Part shown: positions 7,162 through 14,330 of the stretch, piece after piece
Position numbering within the stretch: position 1 is the stretch's first letter
Layout of the letters: each line of letters opens with the position of its first letter
NCBI GenBank assembly: GCA_002430545.1
Contig: DJCM01000023.1
Coordinates: forward strand, 1,118-29,692
DNA length: 28,575 nucleotides
Direction: 5' to 3'
Source of the DNA: Flavobacteriaceae bacterium UBA5950
GTDB taxonomy: Bacteria; Bacteroidota; Bacteroidia; Flavobacteriales; Flavobacteriaceae
Notes under the pieces: generated by a model
The model's database searches: none
Told to the model about the DNA's origin: nothing
The model's input: the letters and a program-made list of their open reading frames with translations, nothing else
Program-made: the position numbers and the translations under genes

Positions 7162-7502
7162 CAGTAACCTAAATCACGTTCAATGTCTTCAATTTCAATG
7201 GTATCAAAGGCTTCATTTATCGTCGGAACAACATTTATCCCCTCAGGCAGGAGCTTTAGCGCGATAGGACCAGTCACAACAACAAAAGACTTATTGTTGA
7301 ATTCTTTATGATAAATCTCCAATTCAACAAAATCCTTGATGTGCTTTGACAACACATTCTTCATTGGGCTTAAATCCAAGATTATATTTTTTGAAGAAAA
7401 GTTTTTGTAATTGCGTTTGATTTCGTCACGAAAAGAGCGTCCAATTGTATCTGACTGCTCATAGGTAATTGTTACTACTTTGTCTTGAATATCAATAATC
7501 AT
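7161..7502 (-). CDS. STAS-like conserved protein of the rnz locus
   Basis: A 113-residue soluble protein of unknown function. Its alternating strands and helices (VVTITYEQ, NIILDLSPMKNV, KSFVVVTGP, INVVPTINEAFDTIEIEDI) resemble a STAS/anti-sigma-antagonist fold. The usual phosphorylatable Ser in the loop after the DLS strand is not clear (MKNVLSKHI), so a classical regulatory role is doubtful. The C-terminal NVVPTINEAFD...EDIERDLGY resembles small proteins I remember beside rnz in other flavobacteria. Four-base overlap with pyrB and one-base overlap with rnz indicate coupled translation. No membrane segment or signal peptide is present. Confidence 0.8.
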   Translation of the reverse strand: MIIDIQDKVVTITYEQSDTIGRSFRDEIKRNYKNFSSKNIILDLSPMKNVLSKHIKDFVELEIYHKEFNNKSFVVVTGPIALKLLPEGINVVPTINEAFDTIEIEDIERDLGY

Positions 7503-8428
7503 TGCTCAATTTTACTTGCCAATAGGTACAAAATTGCCATTCGAACAGCAACCCCGTTTTGAACTTGATCAAGAATAATTGCGTTTTCAGAATCAGCCAC
7601 GTCTGAGGAAATCTCAACCCCTCGATTGATGGGACCTGGATGCATGATCAAGAGTTCTTTGTCTACCTTTTCTAACACTTTCTTTGTTATGCCATACTGC
7701 ATGGCATACTCACGATTGGATGGAAAGAAACTCGCTTTCATACGCTCGAATTGCACACGTAGTACATTGGCAACATCTGCCCATTGAAGGGCTTTTTCCA
7801 AGTTGGTTTCAACACTAATACCCAAAGACTCAATATGCTTCGGAATCAAAGTTAGTGGTCCACATACCATGACCTCAGCACCCAATTTTTTGAGTGCAAA
7901 GATATTCGATAAGGCAACCCTAGAATGCAGTATATCACCTATAATCACCACTTTTTTACCTCTGATTTCTCCCAATTTTTCACGAATCGAAAAACAATCT
8001 AAAAGTGCTTGTGTTGGGTGTTCATGAGCACCATCCCCTGCATTGATGATACTCGCGTTGACATGTTTGGACAAGAACATCGCAGCACCTGGATTTGGAT
8101 GACGCATGACAACCATATCCACTTTCATCGAAAGGATATTGTTGACAGTATCAATCAAAGATTCTCCTTTTTTAACAGATGAATTTGAGGCAGAAAAATT
8201 AATCACATCTGCTGAAAGTCGCTTCTGTGCAAGCTCAAAAGATAGTTTTGTTCTTGTACTGTTTTCAAAAAATATATTGGCAATCGTTACATCTCTGAGT
8301 GAAGGCACCTTCTTAATCGGTCGATTGATGACCTCTTTGAAGTGCGAAGAGGTTTCAAAAATGAGTTCAATATCAGCATCTGTCAGATATTTTATTCCCA
8401 ATAAGTGCGAAACACTTAACTTACTCAT
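7499..8428 (-). CDS. pyrB: Aspartate carbamoyltransferase catalytic subunit
   Basis: Condenses carbamoyl phosphate with aspartate to give carbamoyl-aspartate, the committed step of pyrimidine synthesis. The 309 residues contain the carbamoyl-phosphate signature FFENSTRTKLSFE (53-65), the lysine loop SSVKKGESL (83-91), and HPTQALLD (137-144). HPGPINRGVEI is near the C-terminus. No pyrI regulatory subunit is adjacent. The start overlaps the end of pyrR by eight bases and the stop overlaps the STAS-like gene by four, so pyrB is embedded in a coupled operon whose first gene is the likely uracil-salvage enzyme and regulator PyrR. Confidence 0.96.
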   Translation of the reverse strand: MSKLSVSHLLGIKYLTDADIELIFETSSHFKEVINRPIKKVPSLRDVTIANIFFENSTRTKLSFELAQKRLSADVINFSASNSSVKKGESLIDTVNNILSMKVDMVVMRHPNPGAAMFLSKHVNASIINAGDGAHEHPTQALLDCFSIREKLGEIRGKKVVIIGDILHSRVALSNIFALKKLGAEVMVCGPLTLIPKHIESLGISVETNLEKALQWADVANVLRVQFERMKASFFPSNREYAMQYGITKKVLEKVDKELLIMHPGPINRGVEISSDVADSENAIILDQVQNGVAVRMAILYLLASKIEQ

Positions 8429-8969
8429 TTGTCTTATTTATGATATATACTGCATCTTCTCCATGCTCCTCATGCCAATGCACGAGGACTTTCTCATCTG
8501 CAATGGCATCAACCTGCCGACCCAAATAGTCGGGCTGTATGGGTAAATGACGCGAAAATCTTCTGTCGATGAGTGTGAGTAATTCGATCTCAGATGGGCG
8601 ACCATATGAATCGATGGCTGTCAAAGCAGCTCGAACACTCCGACCTGTGTATAATACATCATCAATCAATACCACTTTTTTATTTTCAACCGAGACATCC
8701 ATCAGGTTTTTGTTGGCAGATAGCACTTTTTCTGATCGTCTAAAGTCATCTCTAAAAAATGTAATGTCGAGAAACCCATGTTCAATCGCTTCCAAATGAT
8801 CTTCCTGTTCAAGAATGGACAGGAGTCGTTTGACCAAAACAGCACCCCTTGGCTGGATGCCTATAAGGATGGAATTTGAAAAATCTTGGTGTTTTTCGCG
8901 CAACTGACAAGCCAGGCGATTAAGGATGATTTGAATTTCTTTAGTATCGAGGAACAATCGATTACTCAT
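8421..8969 (-). CDS. pyrR: PyrR-like phosphoribosyltransferase (uracil PRTase / pyr regulator)
   Basis: Type I phosphoribosyltransferase of the PyrR family, which is bifunctional in Bacillus as a uracil phosphoribosyltransferase and an RNA-binding attenuator of pyr operons. The 182 residues contain the PRPP-binding motif VVLIDDVLYTGRS (99-111), GIQPRGAVL (37-45) and DITFFRDDF (68-76). First gene of pyrR-pyrB-STAS-rnz. A TAnnTTTG box ends 15 bases before the ATG, which leaves no room for a Bacillus-type attenuator leader in front of the operon. RNA-based control of this operon by PyrR is therefore unlikely, and the salvage activity is the safer call. Confidence 0.92.
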   Translation of the reverse strand: MSNRLFLDTKEIQIILNRLACQLREKHQDFSNSILIGIQPRGAVLVKRLLSILEQEDHLEAIEHGFLDITFFRDDFRRSEKVLSANKNLMDVSVENKKVVLIDDVLYTGRSVRAALTAIDSYGRPSEIELLTLIDRRFSRHLPIQPDYLGRQVDAIADEKVLVHWHEEHGEDAVYIINKTNE

Positions 8970-8984
8970 CCAATATTATTTGCG

Positions 8985-8992
8985 CAAAATTA
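8985..8992 (-). promoter_or_regulatory. Predicted pyrR operon promoter -7 box (TAATTTTG)
   Basis: TAATTTTG on the minus strand matches TAnnTTTG and ends 15 bases before the pyrR ATG. The predicted leader is only about ten bases long. Confidence 0.55.
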
Positions 8993-9086
8993 GGAAATTA
9001 AAATGAATTATAGTGAAAGTAAAGCTTGGAACATTGTTACGAGAGTTTTACTCATCTCAAGTTTTAAAAAAATATGCTCCTCAACC

Positions 9087-9116
9087 TTTGACTTCACAAG
9101 ATAAATTATATTTTAG
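9087..9116 (+). promoter_or_regulatory. Predicted asparaginase promoter (TTTG-N18-TATTTTAG)
   Basis: TTTG at 9087-9090 and TATTTTAG at 9109-9116 are 18 bases apart, close to the Bacteroidota -33/-7 arrangement. The -7 box has one mismatch to TAnnTTTG. The box ends 19 bases before the chosen ATG. The rest of the intergenic stretch 8993-9086 shows nothing else I can name. Confidence 0.4.
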
Positions 9117-9135
9117 TTTATCTAAAACCAAAATT

Positions 9136-10104
9136 ATGCAAAGACCTACGCTATTCCTTTTTCTCCTAGTTTTTACGATTGCTTGTCATAATCCGAATCC
9201 CAAACCCACTGCTTCGGTTATTGTGCATGGGGGTGCTGGCTATGTTACAACTGATGAAATGACTGAACAAGAAGAGGAAGAAACTCGTGCAACAATCGAA
9301 AAATCACTTCAAAAAAGCAATGAACACTTGGCAAATGGTGGTACAAGTGTTGAGGCAGTTCAAATTGCCATCAACATCTTGGAAGACTCTACTCATTTCA
9401 ACGCTGGAAAGGGCTCTGTCTTCACCTCGGCTGGAACCCATGAGTTGGATGCCTCTATCATGAATGGTGAAAATGTTCAAGCTGGAGCAGTCGCTGGACT
9501 GACGAATATCAAAAACCCCATTGATGCTGCTATTGCTGTGATGGAGCATTCCCCACACGTGTTTTTGATTGGGAAGGGTGCTGAAGAGTTTGCAGTAGCA
9601 CATGGCATGGAAACAGTTCCACAAAGTTATTTCTACAATGAAGATCGATATAATGAACATATTGAGGACTTGCATGAAAAGAATAAAAAATTTGGGACTG
9701 TGGGTGCTGTTGCCATCGATAAAAATGGAAATATAGCAGCAGGTACTTCAACAGGTGGTATGACCAACAAACGCTTTGGACGTGTTGGCGATGTACCTGT
9801 GATTGGTGCAGGAACATATGCCGAAAATGGTGTTGGCGGCTTGTCTGCAACAGGTCATGGAGAGTATTTTATACGAAATGTAGCAACCTATGATATTGCT
9901 GCACAAGTAAAATATGGTACTTCAACCCTCGATGAAGCTGGCTATCATACTTTGATGGAAAAACTCAAAAACCAAGGGGGTGATGGTGGTGTTATTGGCC
10001 TTGACAAAGATGGCAAGGTGGTCATTCACTTCAACACTGTCGCCATGCCACGTGGGTATATCAACGACAAGGGAGAAACAGTCGTAAAGATTGATCAAGA
10101 GTAG
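9136..10104 (+). CDS. Lipoprotein L-asparaginase / isoaspartyl peptidase (Ntn-hydrolase type)
   Basis: Plant-type (type III) asparaginase/isoaspartyl dipeptidase, which activates itself by cleaving before a threonine nucleophile. The chosen ATG gives 322 residues beginning MQRPTLFLFLLVFTIAC, a signal peptide with a lipobox ending at Cys17. A longer frame from a GTG at 9013 would bury this signal and is rejected. HGGAGYV (31-37) is the family N-terminal motif. NAGKGSVFTSAGTHELDASI (89-108) lies in the alpha chain, and KFGTVGAVA (185-193) gives the cleavage site at Thr188. STGGMTNKRFGRVGD and GLSATGHGEYFIR line the active site. The residues after Cys17 (HNPNPKP) are not acidic, so the Bacteroidota surface-export signal is absent and a periplasm-facing lipoprotein is likely. 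It stands alone and converges on the oxoamine synthase two bases away. Confidence 0.92.
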   Translation: MQRPTLFLFLLVFTIACHNPNPKPTASVIVHGGAGYVTTDEMTEQEEEETRATIEKSLQKSNEHLANGGTSVEAVQIAINILEDSTHFNAGKGSVFTSAGTHELDASIMNGENVQAGAVAGLTNIKNPIDAAIAVMEHSPHVFLIGKGAEEFAVAHGMETVPQSYFYNEDRYNEHIEDLHEKNKKFGTVGAVAIDKNGNIAAGTSTGGMTNKRFGRVGDVPVIGAGTYAENGVGGLSATGHGEYFIRNVATYDIAAQVKYGTSTLDEAGYHTLMEKLKNQGGDGGVIGLDKDGKVVIHFNTVAMPRGYINDKGETVVKIDQE

Positions 10105-10106
10105 TG

Positions 10107-11369
10107 CTATACCCCTACTTCAGCAGTAAACTTTGAGGAAAGACGCTTGTACAACCCATCATTCAATCGTTCTCTGATTGTTGAGAAAGCAGTGAGTGTT
10201 TCTTCAACATCCTCTAGGGTATGGGAAGCTGTCGGAATCAGTCGCAGCAAAATCAGTCCTTTGGGAATCACTGGATAAACAACGATTGAACAGAAAATAC
10301 CAAAGTTTTCTCTCAAGTCTTTGACCAAAACCATTGCTTCAGGAACACTTCCTTTTAGATACACAGGAGTCACACAACTTTGTGTTGATCCTAAATCAAA
10401 GCCTTTTTCTCTCAGACCAGTTTGCAACGCATGTACATTCTTCCAGAGGTTTGCTTTGAGTTCAGGCATCGAGCGCAGCATCTCCAAACGCTTTAAGGCA
10501 CCTTTGACAAGCACCATTTGAAGTGATTTTGCGAACATCTGCGATCGCATATTGTATTTGAGATAATCAATGATGTCTTTATCTGCTGCAATGAATGCAC
10601 CTGTACTCGCCATCGACTTGGCAAAGGTGGCAAAATATACATCGATATCGTCTTGAACACCTTGCTCCTCGCCTGCCCCAGCACCTGTGTGGCCAAGTGT
10701 CCCAAAACCATGGGCATCATCAACGAGCAGTCGAAAGTTGTATTTTTCTTTTAAAGCAACGATTTCTCGCAATCGACCTTGCTCACCTCGCATCCCAAAG
10801 ACACCCTCAGATATCACAAGTATTCCTCCACCTGTTTCCTGAACAACTTTGGTCGCACGACCCAAGTTTTTCTCAAGACTTTCAATATCATTGTGCTTAA
10901 ACGTAAAACGTTTTCCCAAATGAAGCCGAACACCATCTACGATACAAGCATGAGCATCGACATCATAGACGATAACATCGTTTTTTGACACGAGTGAATC
11001 AATCGTTGAGAGGATCCCCTGATATCCAAAGTTTAAAAGATATGCAGCTTCTTTGTTGACAAAAGCTGCCAATTCGTTTTGCAACTGTTCGTGTGCGCTT
11101 GTGTGACCAGACATCAAGCGAGCACCCATAGGATATGCAGAGCCATATTCTTCAGCTGCCTCAGCATCGACTTTTCGTACGTCGGGATGATTCGCAAGAC
11201 CAAGGTAATCGTTTACACTCCACGTTATCACCTCTTTGCCCTGAAATAACATGCGATTGCCAATCGGTCCCTCAAGTTTTGGGAAAGCAAAATAGCCCTC
11301 TGCAACCTCAGACCACTTTCCTAGTGGACCTCTATTGGCGCGCATTCGGTCAAAAATATCGTTGTTCAT
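10107..11369 (-). CDS. Alpha-oxoamine synthase: serine palmitoyltransferase / cysteate fatty acyltransferase type
   Basis: PLP-dependent enzyme of the alpha-oxoamine synthase family, which condenses an amino acid with an acyl-CoA or acyl-ACP and loses CO2. The 420 residues contain SVNDYLGLANHP (51-62), MGARLMSGHTSAHEQLQNEL (81-100), and SEGVFGMRGEQG (187-198). LLVDDAHGFGTLG (214-226) holds the PLP-contacting Asp and His, and TFAKSMASTGAFI (248-260) holds the PLP lysine K251. The family includes KBL, BioF, SPT and cysteate fatty acyltransferase. The sequence type resembles the flavobacterial group in which a cysteate fatty acyltransferase for capnine was described in Flavobacterium johnsoniae; this is from memory. 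The upstream cysteine-synthase-like gene, 33 bases away on the same strand, supports a sulfonolipid role. There is no tdh nearby, which argues against KBL. Confidence 0.85.
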   Translation of the reverse strand: MNNDIFDRMRANRGPLGKWSEVAEGYFAFPKLEGPIGNRMLFQGKEVITWSVNDYLGLANHPDVRKVDAEAAEEYGSAYPMGARLMSGHTSAHEQLQNELAAFVNKEAAYLLNFGYQGILSTIDSLVSKNDVIVYDVDAHACIVDGVRLHLGKRFTFKHNDIESLEKNLGRATKVVQETGGGILVISEGVFGMRGEQGRLREIVALKEKYNFRLLVDDAHGFGTLGHTGAGAGEEQGVQDDIDVYFATFAKSMASTGAFIAADKDIIDYLKYNMRSQMFAKSLQMVLVKGALKRLEMLRSMPELKANLWKNVHALQTGLREKGFDLGSTQSCVTPVYLKGSVPEAMVLVKDLRENFGIFCSIVVYPVIPKGLILLRLIPTASHTLEDVEETLTAFSTIRERLNDGLYKRLSSKFTAEVGV

Positions 11370-11402
11370 TGTTTTGTTATTAAGCTGTTCAATTTAGTGT
11401 TC

Positions 11403-12449
11403 TTATTTGATATATTCAATTGCAGTTTCATCTTGCAAATGGTTTGCATCAAAAAACCCTTGCTCTTTCATCCACTGATCACTGTAAATTTTGCTCATAT
11501 ACCTCGATCCATGATCACAAAAAATAATGACCACAACACTGTTTTTGTCAAAAAACAACTGTTGTTGATTGAGTTGTCGAGTTGCTTGTAGTGCTGCGCC
11601 AGAAGTATATCCAACAAAAATCCCTTCTTTCTTGGTAATTTCTCTGGCAGCATGCGCACTTTCTTCATCTGTTACTTTTTCAAAGTGATCGATGTATTCA
11701 AAATGGGTGGTGGAAGGAATCAGGTTTTTACCTAAGCCTTCTATTCTGTATGGGTATATTTCATTTTCATCAAACTCAGATGTTTCATGAAACTTCTTTA
11801 ATACTGATCCATAGGCATCAACTCCGATGATTTTGATGTTTGGGTTTTTTGATTTTAAATACCTTCCAATGCCAGAAATTGTACCTCCTGTACCACTTGC
11901 TGCCACCAAATGGGTAATCTGACCAGCAGTTTGTTCCCATATTTCAGGGCCAGTGGTTCGGAAATGTGCATCAGTGTTCAATTCGTTAAAGTACTGATTG
12001 ATATACACAGACCCCTTGATTTCGTTGTGCAGTCGTTTTGCGACTTGATAATATGAGCGAGGGTCGTCGGCTTTCATATGACCTGGGCACACATATACAG
12101 TGGCACCCATGGCTCTGAGCATATTAATTTTATCTGGGGATGATTTGGAGGAAACAGCTAAAATACATTTATACCCTTTGATAATACTGGCCATCGCAAT
12201 GCTAAAACCAGTGTTTCCTGATGTTGTTTCGATGATGGTATCGCCAAGTTTAAGGATGTTTTTTCGTTCTGCCTCTTCAACAATGTGTAGTGCAATTCGA
12301 TCTTTGTTCGAGTGACCTGGATTGGCAAATTCAGCTTTTGCATAATAGCTTCCCAAAAAGCCATCAACAGTTTTATTGAGTTTTATAAGTGGCGTGTTGC
12401 CAACCAAGTCCAATACACTGTTGTGCGCCTCTATTACCTTTTTTGTCAT
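11403..12449 (-). CDS. Cysteine synthase / cystathionine beta-synthase-like PLP enzyme (possible cysteate synthase)
   Basis: Fold-type II PLP enzyme of the CysK/CBS family, 348 residues, with no C-terminal CBS regulatory domain. LVGNTPLIKL (15-24) opens the catalytic domain. NPGHSNKDR (43-51) contains the PLP lysine K49; the usual S-V-K-D-R is here S-N-K-D-R, with HS before it. TTSGNTGFSIA (75-85) binds the substrate carboxylate, and ASGTGGTISGIGRYL holds the phosphate. YTSGAAL and FCDHGSRYMSK are near the end. Beta-replacement at serine, O-acetylserine, phosphoserine or cysteine is expected. No cysE or cystathionine lyase is adjacent. Its tandem position before the oxoamine synthase suggests that it supplies that enzyme's amino acid, possibly cysteate. 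Ordinary cysteine synthesis cannot be excluded. Confidence 0.88.
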   Translation of the reverse strand: MTKKVIEAHNSVLDLVGNTPLIKLNKTVDGFLGSYYAKAEFANPGHSNKDRIALHIVEEAERKNILKLGDTIIETTSGNTGFSIAMASIIKGYKCILAVSSKSSPDKINMLRAMGATVYVCPGHMKADDPRSYYQVAKRLHNEIKGSVYINQYFNELNTDAHFRTTGPEIWEQTAGQITHLVAASGTGGTISGIGRYLKSKNPNIKIIGVDAYGSVLKKFHETSEFDENEIYPYRIEGLGKNLIPSTTHFEYIDHFEKVTDEESAHAAREITKKEGIFVGYTSGAALQATRQLNQQQLFFDKNSVVVIIFCDHGSRYMSKIYSDQWMKEQGFFDANHLQDETAIEYIK

Positions 12450-12482
12450 AAGTAATGAATTATGGGCTTTCTAATTTGACGA

Positions 12483-12490
12483 CAAATTTA
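12483..12490 (-). promoter_or_regulatory. Predicted promoter -7 box for the cysteine-synthase-like/oxoamine synthase operon (TAAATTTG)
   Basis: TAAATTTG on the minus strand matches TAnnTTTG and ends 33 bases before the ATG, the longest leader predicted in this window. It lies in the 170-base divergent region shared with prfB. Confidence 0.55.
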
Positions 12491-12527
12491 CAGAATTTTA
12501 ATGGTTTTAAGAAAAATCAGAGGTGGC

Positions 12528-12543
12528 TTAAACTCTTGTTTAA
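12528..12543. repeat. Small inverted repeat in the divergent prfB region
   Basis: TTAAAC-TCTT-GTTTAA is a perfect six-base inverted repeat with a four-base spacer, midway between the two divergent promoter boxes. It could be an operator or simply an AT-rich coincidence. No regulator is suggested by the sequence. Confidence 0.3.
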
Positions 12544-12596
12544 AGAGGGTAAAACAAAATGTGTACTGTTTTCATCATTTTGGGTTTAAGATTGTA

Positions 12597-12604
12597 TATA
12601 TTTG
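12597..12604 (+). promoter_or_regulatory. Predicted prfB promoter -7 box (TATATTTG)
   Basis: TATATTTG fits TAnnTTTG exactly and is followed at once by a run of ten A (12605-12614), where transcription should begin. The ATG is 15 bases after the box. There is no Shine-Dalgarno before the ATG; the leader is A-rich instead. Confidence 0.55.
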
Positions 12605-12619
12605 AAAAAAAAAATTGTG

Positions 12620-13724
12620 ATGCTAACAGCAGAGTTATTTGCAGAGCTTAAAGATCGCCTGGATGCGTTAAGGAGGTCTCTTTGACGTGGATTCGCTAAC
12701 AATAGAGGTTCAGAACAAAGAGGAAAAAACACTTGCTCCCGACTTTTGGGATGATACTACTTCAGCAGAGGCTTATATACGAGCGCTTCAACCCAAAAAA
12801 CAATGGCTTGAGGATATTGCCAATCTTTCAACAAAAATTGATGATTTATCTGTGTTACTAGAATTCTCAAAAAGTGGAGATGATGTGTCAGAGGATCTCA
12901 ACACTTTACATGCTGAAACAAAACGATTTATCGAGGATTTGGAATTCAAAAACATGCTTTCCGAAGAAGGGGATTCATTTTCTGCAGTATTGCAAATCAC
13001 AGCTGGTGCAGGCGGCACAGAGAGTTGTGACTGGGCATCAATGCTGATGCGAATGTATATGATGTGGGCAGAGAAACATGGTTATAAAGTCAGGGAACTC
13101 AATTTGCAAGAAGGAGATGTTGCTGGCATCAAAACAGTTACACTTGAGTGCAAAGGCGATTATGCATTTGGTTGGCTCAAAGGAGAAAATGGTGTGCATA
13201 GGCTCGTGAGGATTTCTCCATTTGACAGCAATGCAAAAAGACATACAAGCTTTGCATCAGTATATGTTTACCCTTTGGTTGATGACTCTATCGAAATTGA
13301 CATCAATCCTGCAGATATTCAAATCACAACTGCTCGTTCGAGTGGCGCTGGTGGGCAACACGTTAATAAAGTGGAAACCAAGGTGCAACTAACTCACAAA
13401 CCCACAGGCATACAAATCAGTTGTTCTGAAACAAGATCACAACACGAAAACAGAGAGAGAGCCATGCAAATGCTGCGATCACAACTCTATGAAATTGAGC
13501 TTCAAAACAAAAGAAAAACAAGAGATGCAATTGAAGCGAGCAAAATGAAAATCGAATGGGGATCACAGATACGAAACTATGTGATGCAACCCTACAAAAT
13601 GATAAAAGATGTGAGAAGTTCATACGAAACTAGTGACGTTAGTTCTGTATTGGATGGAGGTCTAGACCCCTTTCTCAAATCTTATTTAATGATGAATCAA
13701 CAACCTAAATCTAATGACTTATGA
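12620..13724 (+). CDS. prfB: Peptide chain release factor 2, with programmed +1 frameshift
   Basis: Recognises UGA and UAA stop codons and triggers peptide release. The zero frame starts at ATG 12620 and runs 21 codons (MLTAELFAELKDRLDALRRS, then L) to an in-frame TGA at 12683-12685. Skipping T12683 continues as GAC GTG GAT (D-V-D-S-L-T) to the stop at 13722, for 367 residues in all. The conserved RF2 N-terminus lies upstream of the shift and the rest downstream, so the two frames are one gene. SPF (about 199-201) is the RF2 stop-codon reader and SSGAGGQHVNK contains the catalytic GGQ (about 244-246). The residue before SGAGGQ is Ser, not the unusual Thr of E. coli K-12. The 3' end overlaps the HAD gene start as ATGA. 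Confidence 0.97.
12671..12686 (+). promoter_or_regulatory. prfB +1 frameshift signal (AGGAGG-TCT-CTT-TGA-C)
   Basis: A perfect internal Shine-Dalgarno AGGAGG at 12671-12676 is followed by three bases, then the CTT-TGA-C slip site. Spacing is identical to the E. coli prfB signal (AGGGGG-TAT-CTT-TGA-C). When RF2 is scarce, slow reading of TGA allows the shift, so RF2 limits its own synthesis. It is the clearest Shine-Dalgarno-type element I noticed in the window. Confidence 0.95.
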
Positions 13725-14329
13725 AAACAATTATATTTGACCTCGGAGGCGTTTTAATTGATTGGAATCCTGAATATGTTTACCTGAAAGAGTTTCGTGG
13801 AGATCGCGAAAAAATGAATTGGTTTTTCGAGGAGATATGTACCTCGGAATGGAATGAGAATCAAGATGCAGGATACCCCTTAAGCAAAGCAACTGAAGAG
13901 AGAGTTGCATTGTTTCCGGCACATGATCGCCTGATCCGAATGTATTATGGCGAATGGGAGCAAATGCTTGGTTATGAACTCACTGGCACTGTAGAAATTT
14001 TGAAAAAACTACATCAATCTCCCAATTATTCGATATATGCGCTGACAAACTGGAGTGGCGAAACTTTTCCCGTTGCACTTCAAAAATTTCCTTTCCTATC
14101 TTGGTTTGAGGGGATTGTTGTTTCAGGTGATGAAAAACTAAAAAAACCAGACCCCGCGATCTATCAATTATTGTTGGAAAGATATCACTTGAAAGCAGCC
14201 GATTGCGTTTTCATCGATGACCGTGCTGATAATGTCGAAGCTGCTGTGGCTTTAGGCTTTGAAGGGATACACTTTTCAAATCACAAACAATTGCAAAACG
14301 AACTATTTAAACTAAAAATAGATATATAA
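13721..14329 (+). CDS. HAD-superfamily hydrolase (subfamily IA-like)
   Basis: Haloacid-dehalogenase-like phosphohydrolase of 202 residues; the substrate is unknown. Motif I is IIFDLGGVLIDW (4-15) with nucleophile Asp7; the second position after it is Gly, as in the GGV group. Motif II is LTNWSGETF (T and N in the phosphate site), motif III is the lysine in KLKKPDPAIYQLL, and motif IV is VFIDDRADNVEAA. The helical cap lies between motifs I and II (about residues 16-95). It overlaps prfB by four bases and ends one base before the ATG of the outer-membrane receptor, so all three are probably co-transcribed. There is no signal peptide; it is cytoplasmic. Confidence 0.9.
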   Translation: MKTIIFDLGGVLIDWNPEYVYLKEFRGDREKMNWFFEEICTSEWNENQDAGYPLSKATEERVALFPAHDRLIRMYYGEWEQMLGYELTGTVEILKKLHQSPNYSIYALTNWSGETFPVALQKFPFLSWFEGIVVSGDEKLKKPDPAIYQLLLERYHLKAADCVFIDDRADNVEAAVALGFEGIHFSNHKQLQNELFKLKIDI

Positions 14330-14330
14330 C

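Noticed and set aside
8970..9012. PyrR-type RNA attenuator ahead of pyrR
   Set aside because: The predicted leader is about ten bases and holds no terminator/antiterminator pair.
9013..9135. 41-residue N-terminal extension of the asparaginase from a GTG
   Set aside because: It would place the lipoprotein signal peptide inside the protein; the ATG at 9136 gives a proper signal and lies downstream of a plausible promoter.
10107..11369. Assignment as 2-amino-3-ketobutyrate CoA ligase
   Set aside because: There is no threonine dehydrogenase nearby, and the sequence type and neighbour fit the SPT/cysteate acyltransferase group better.
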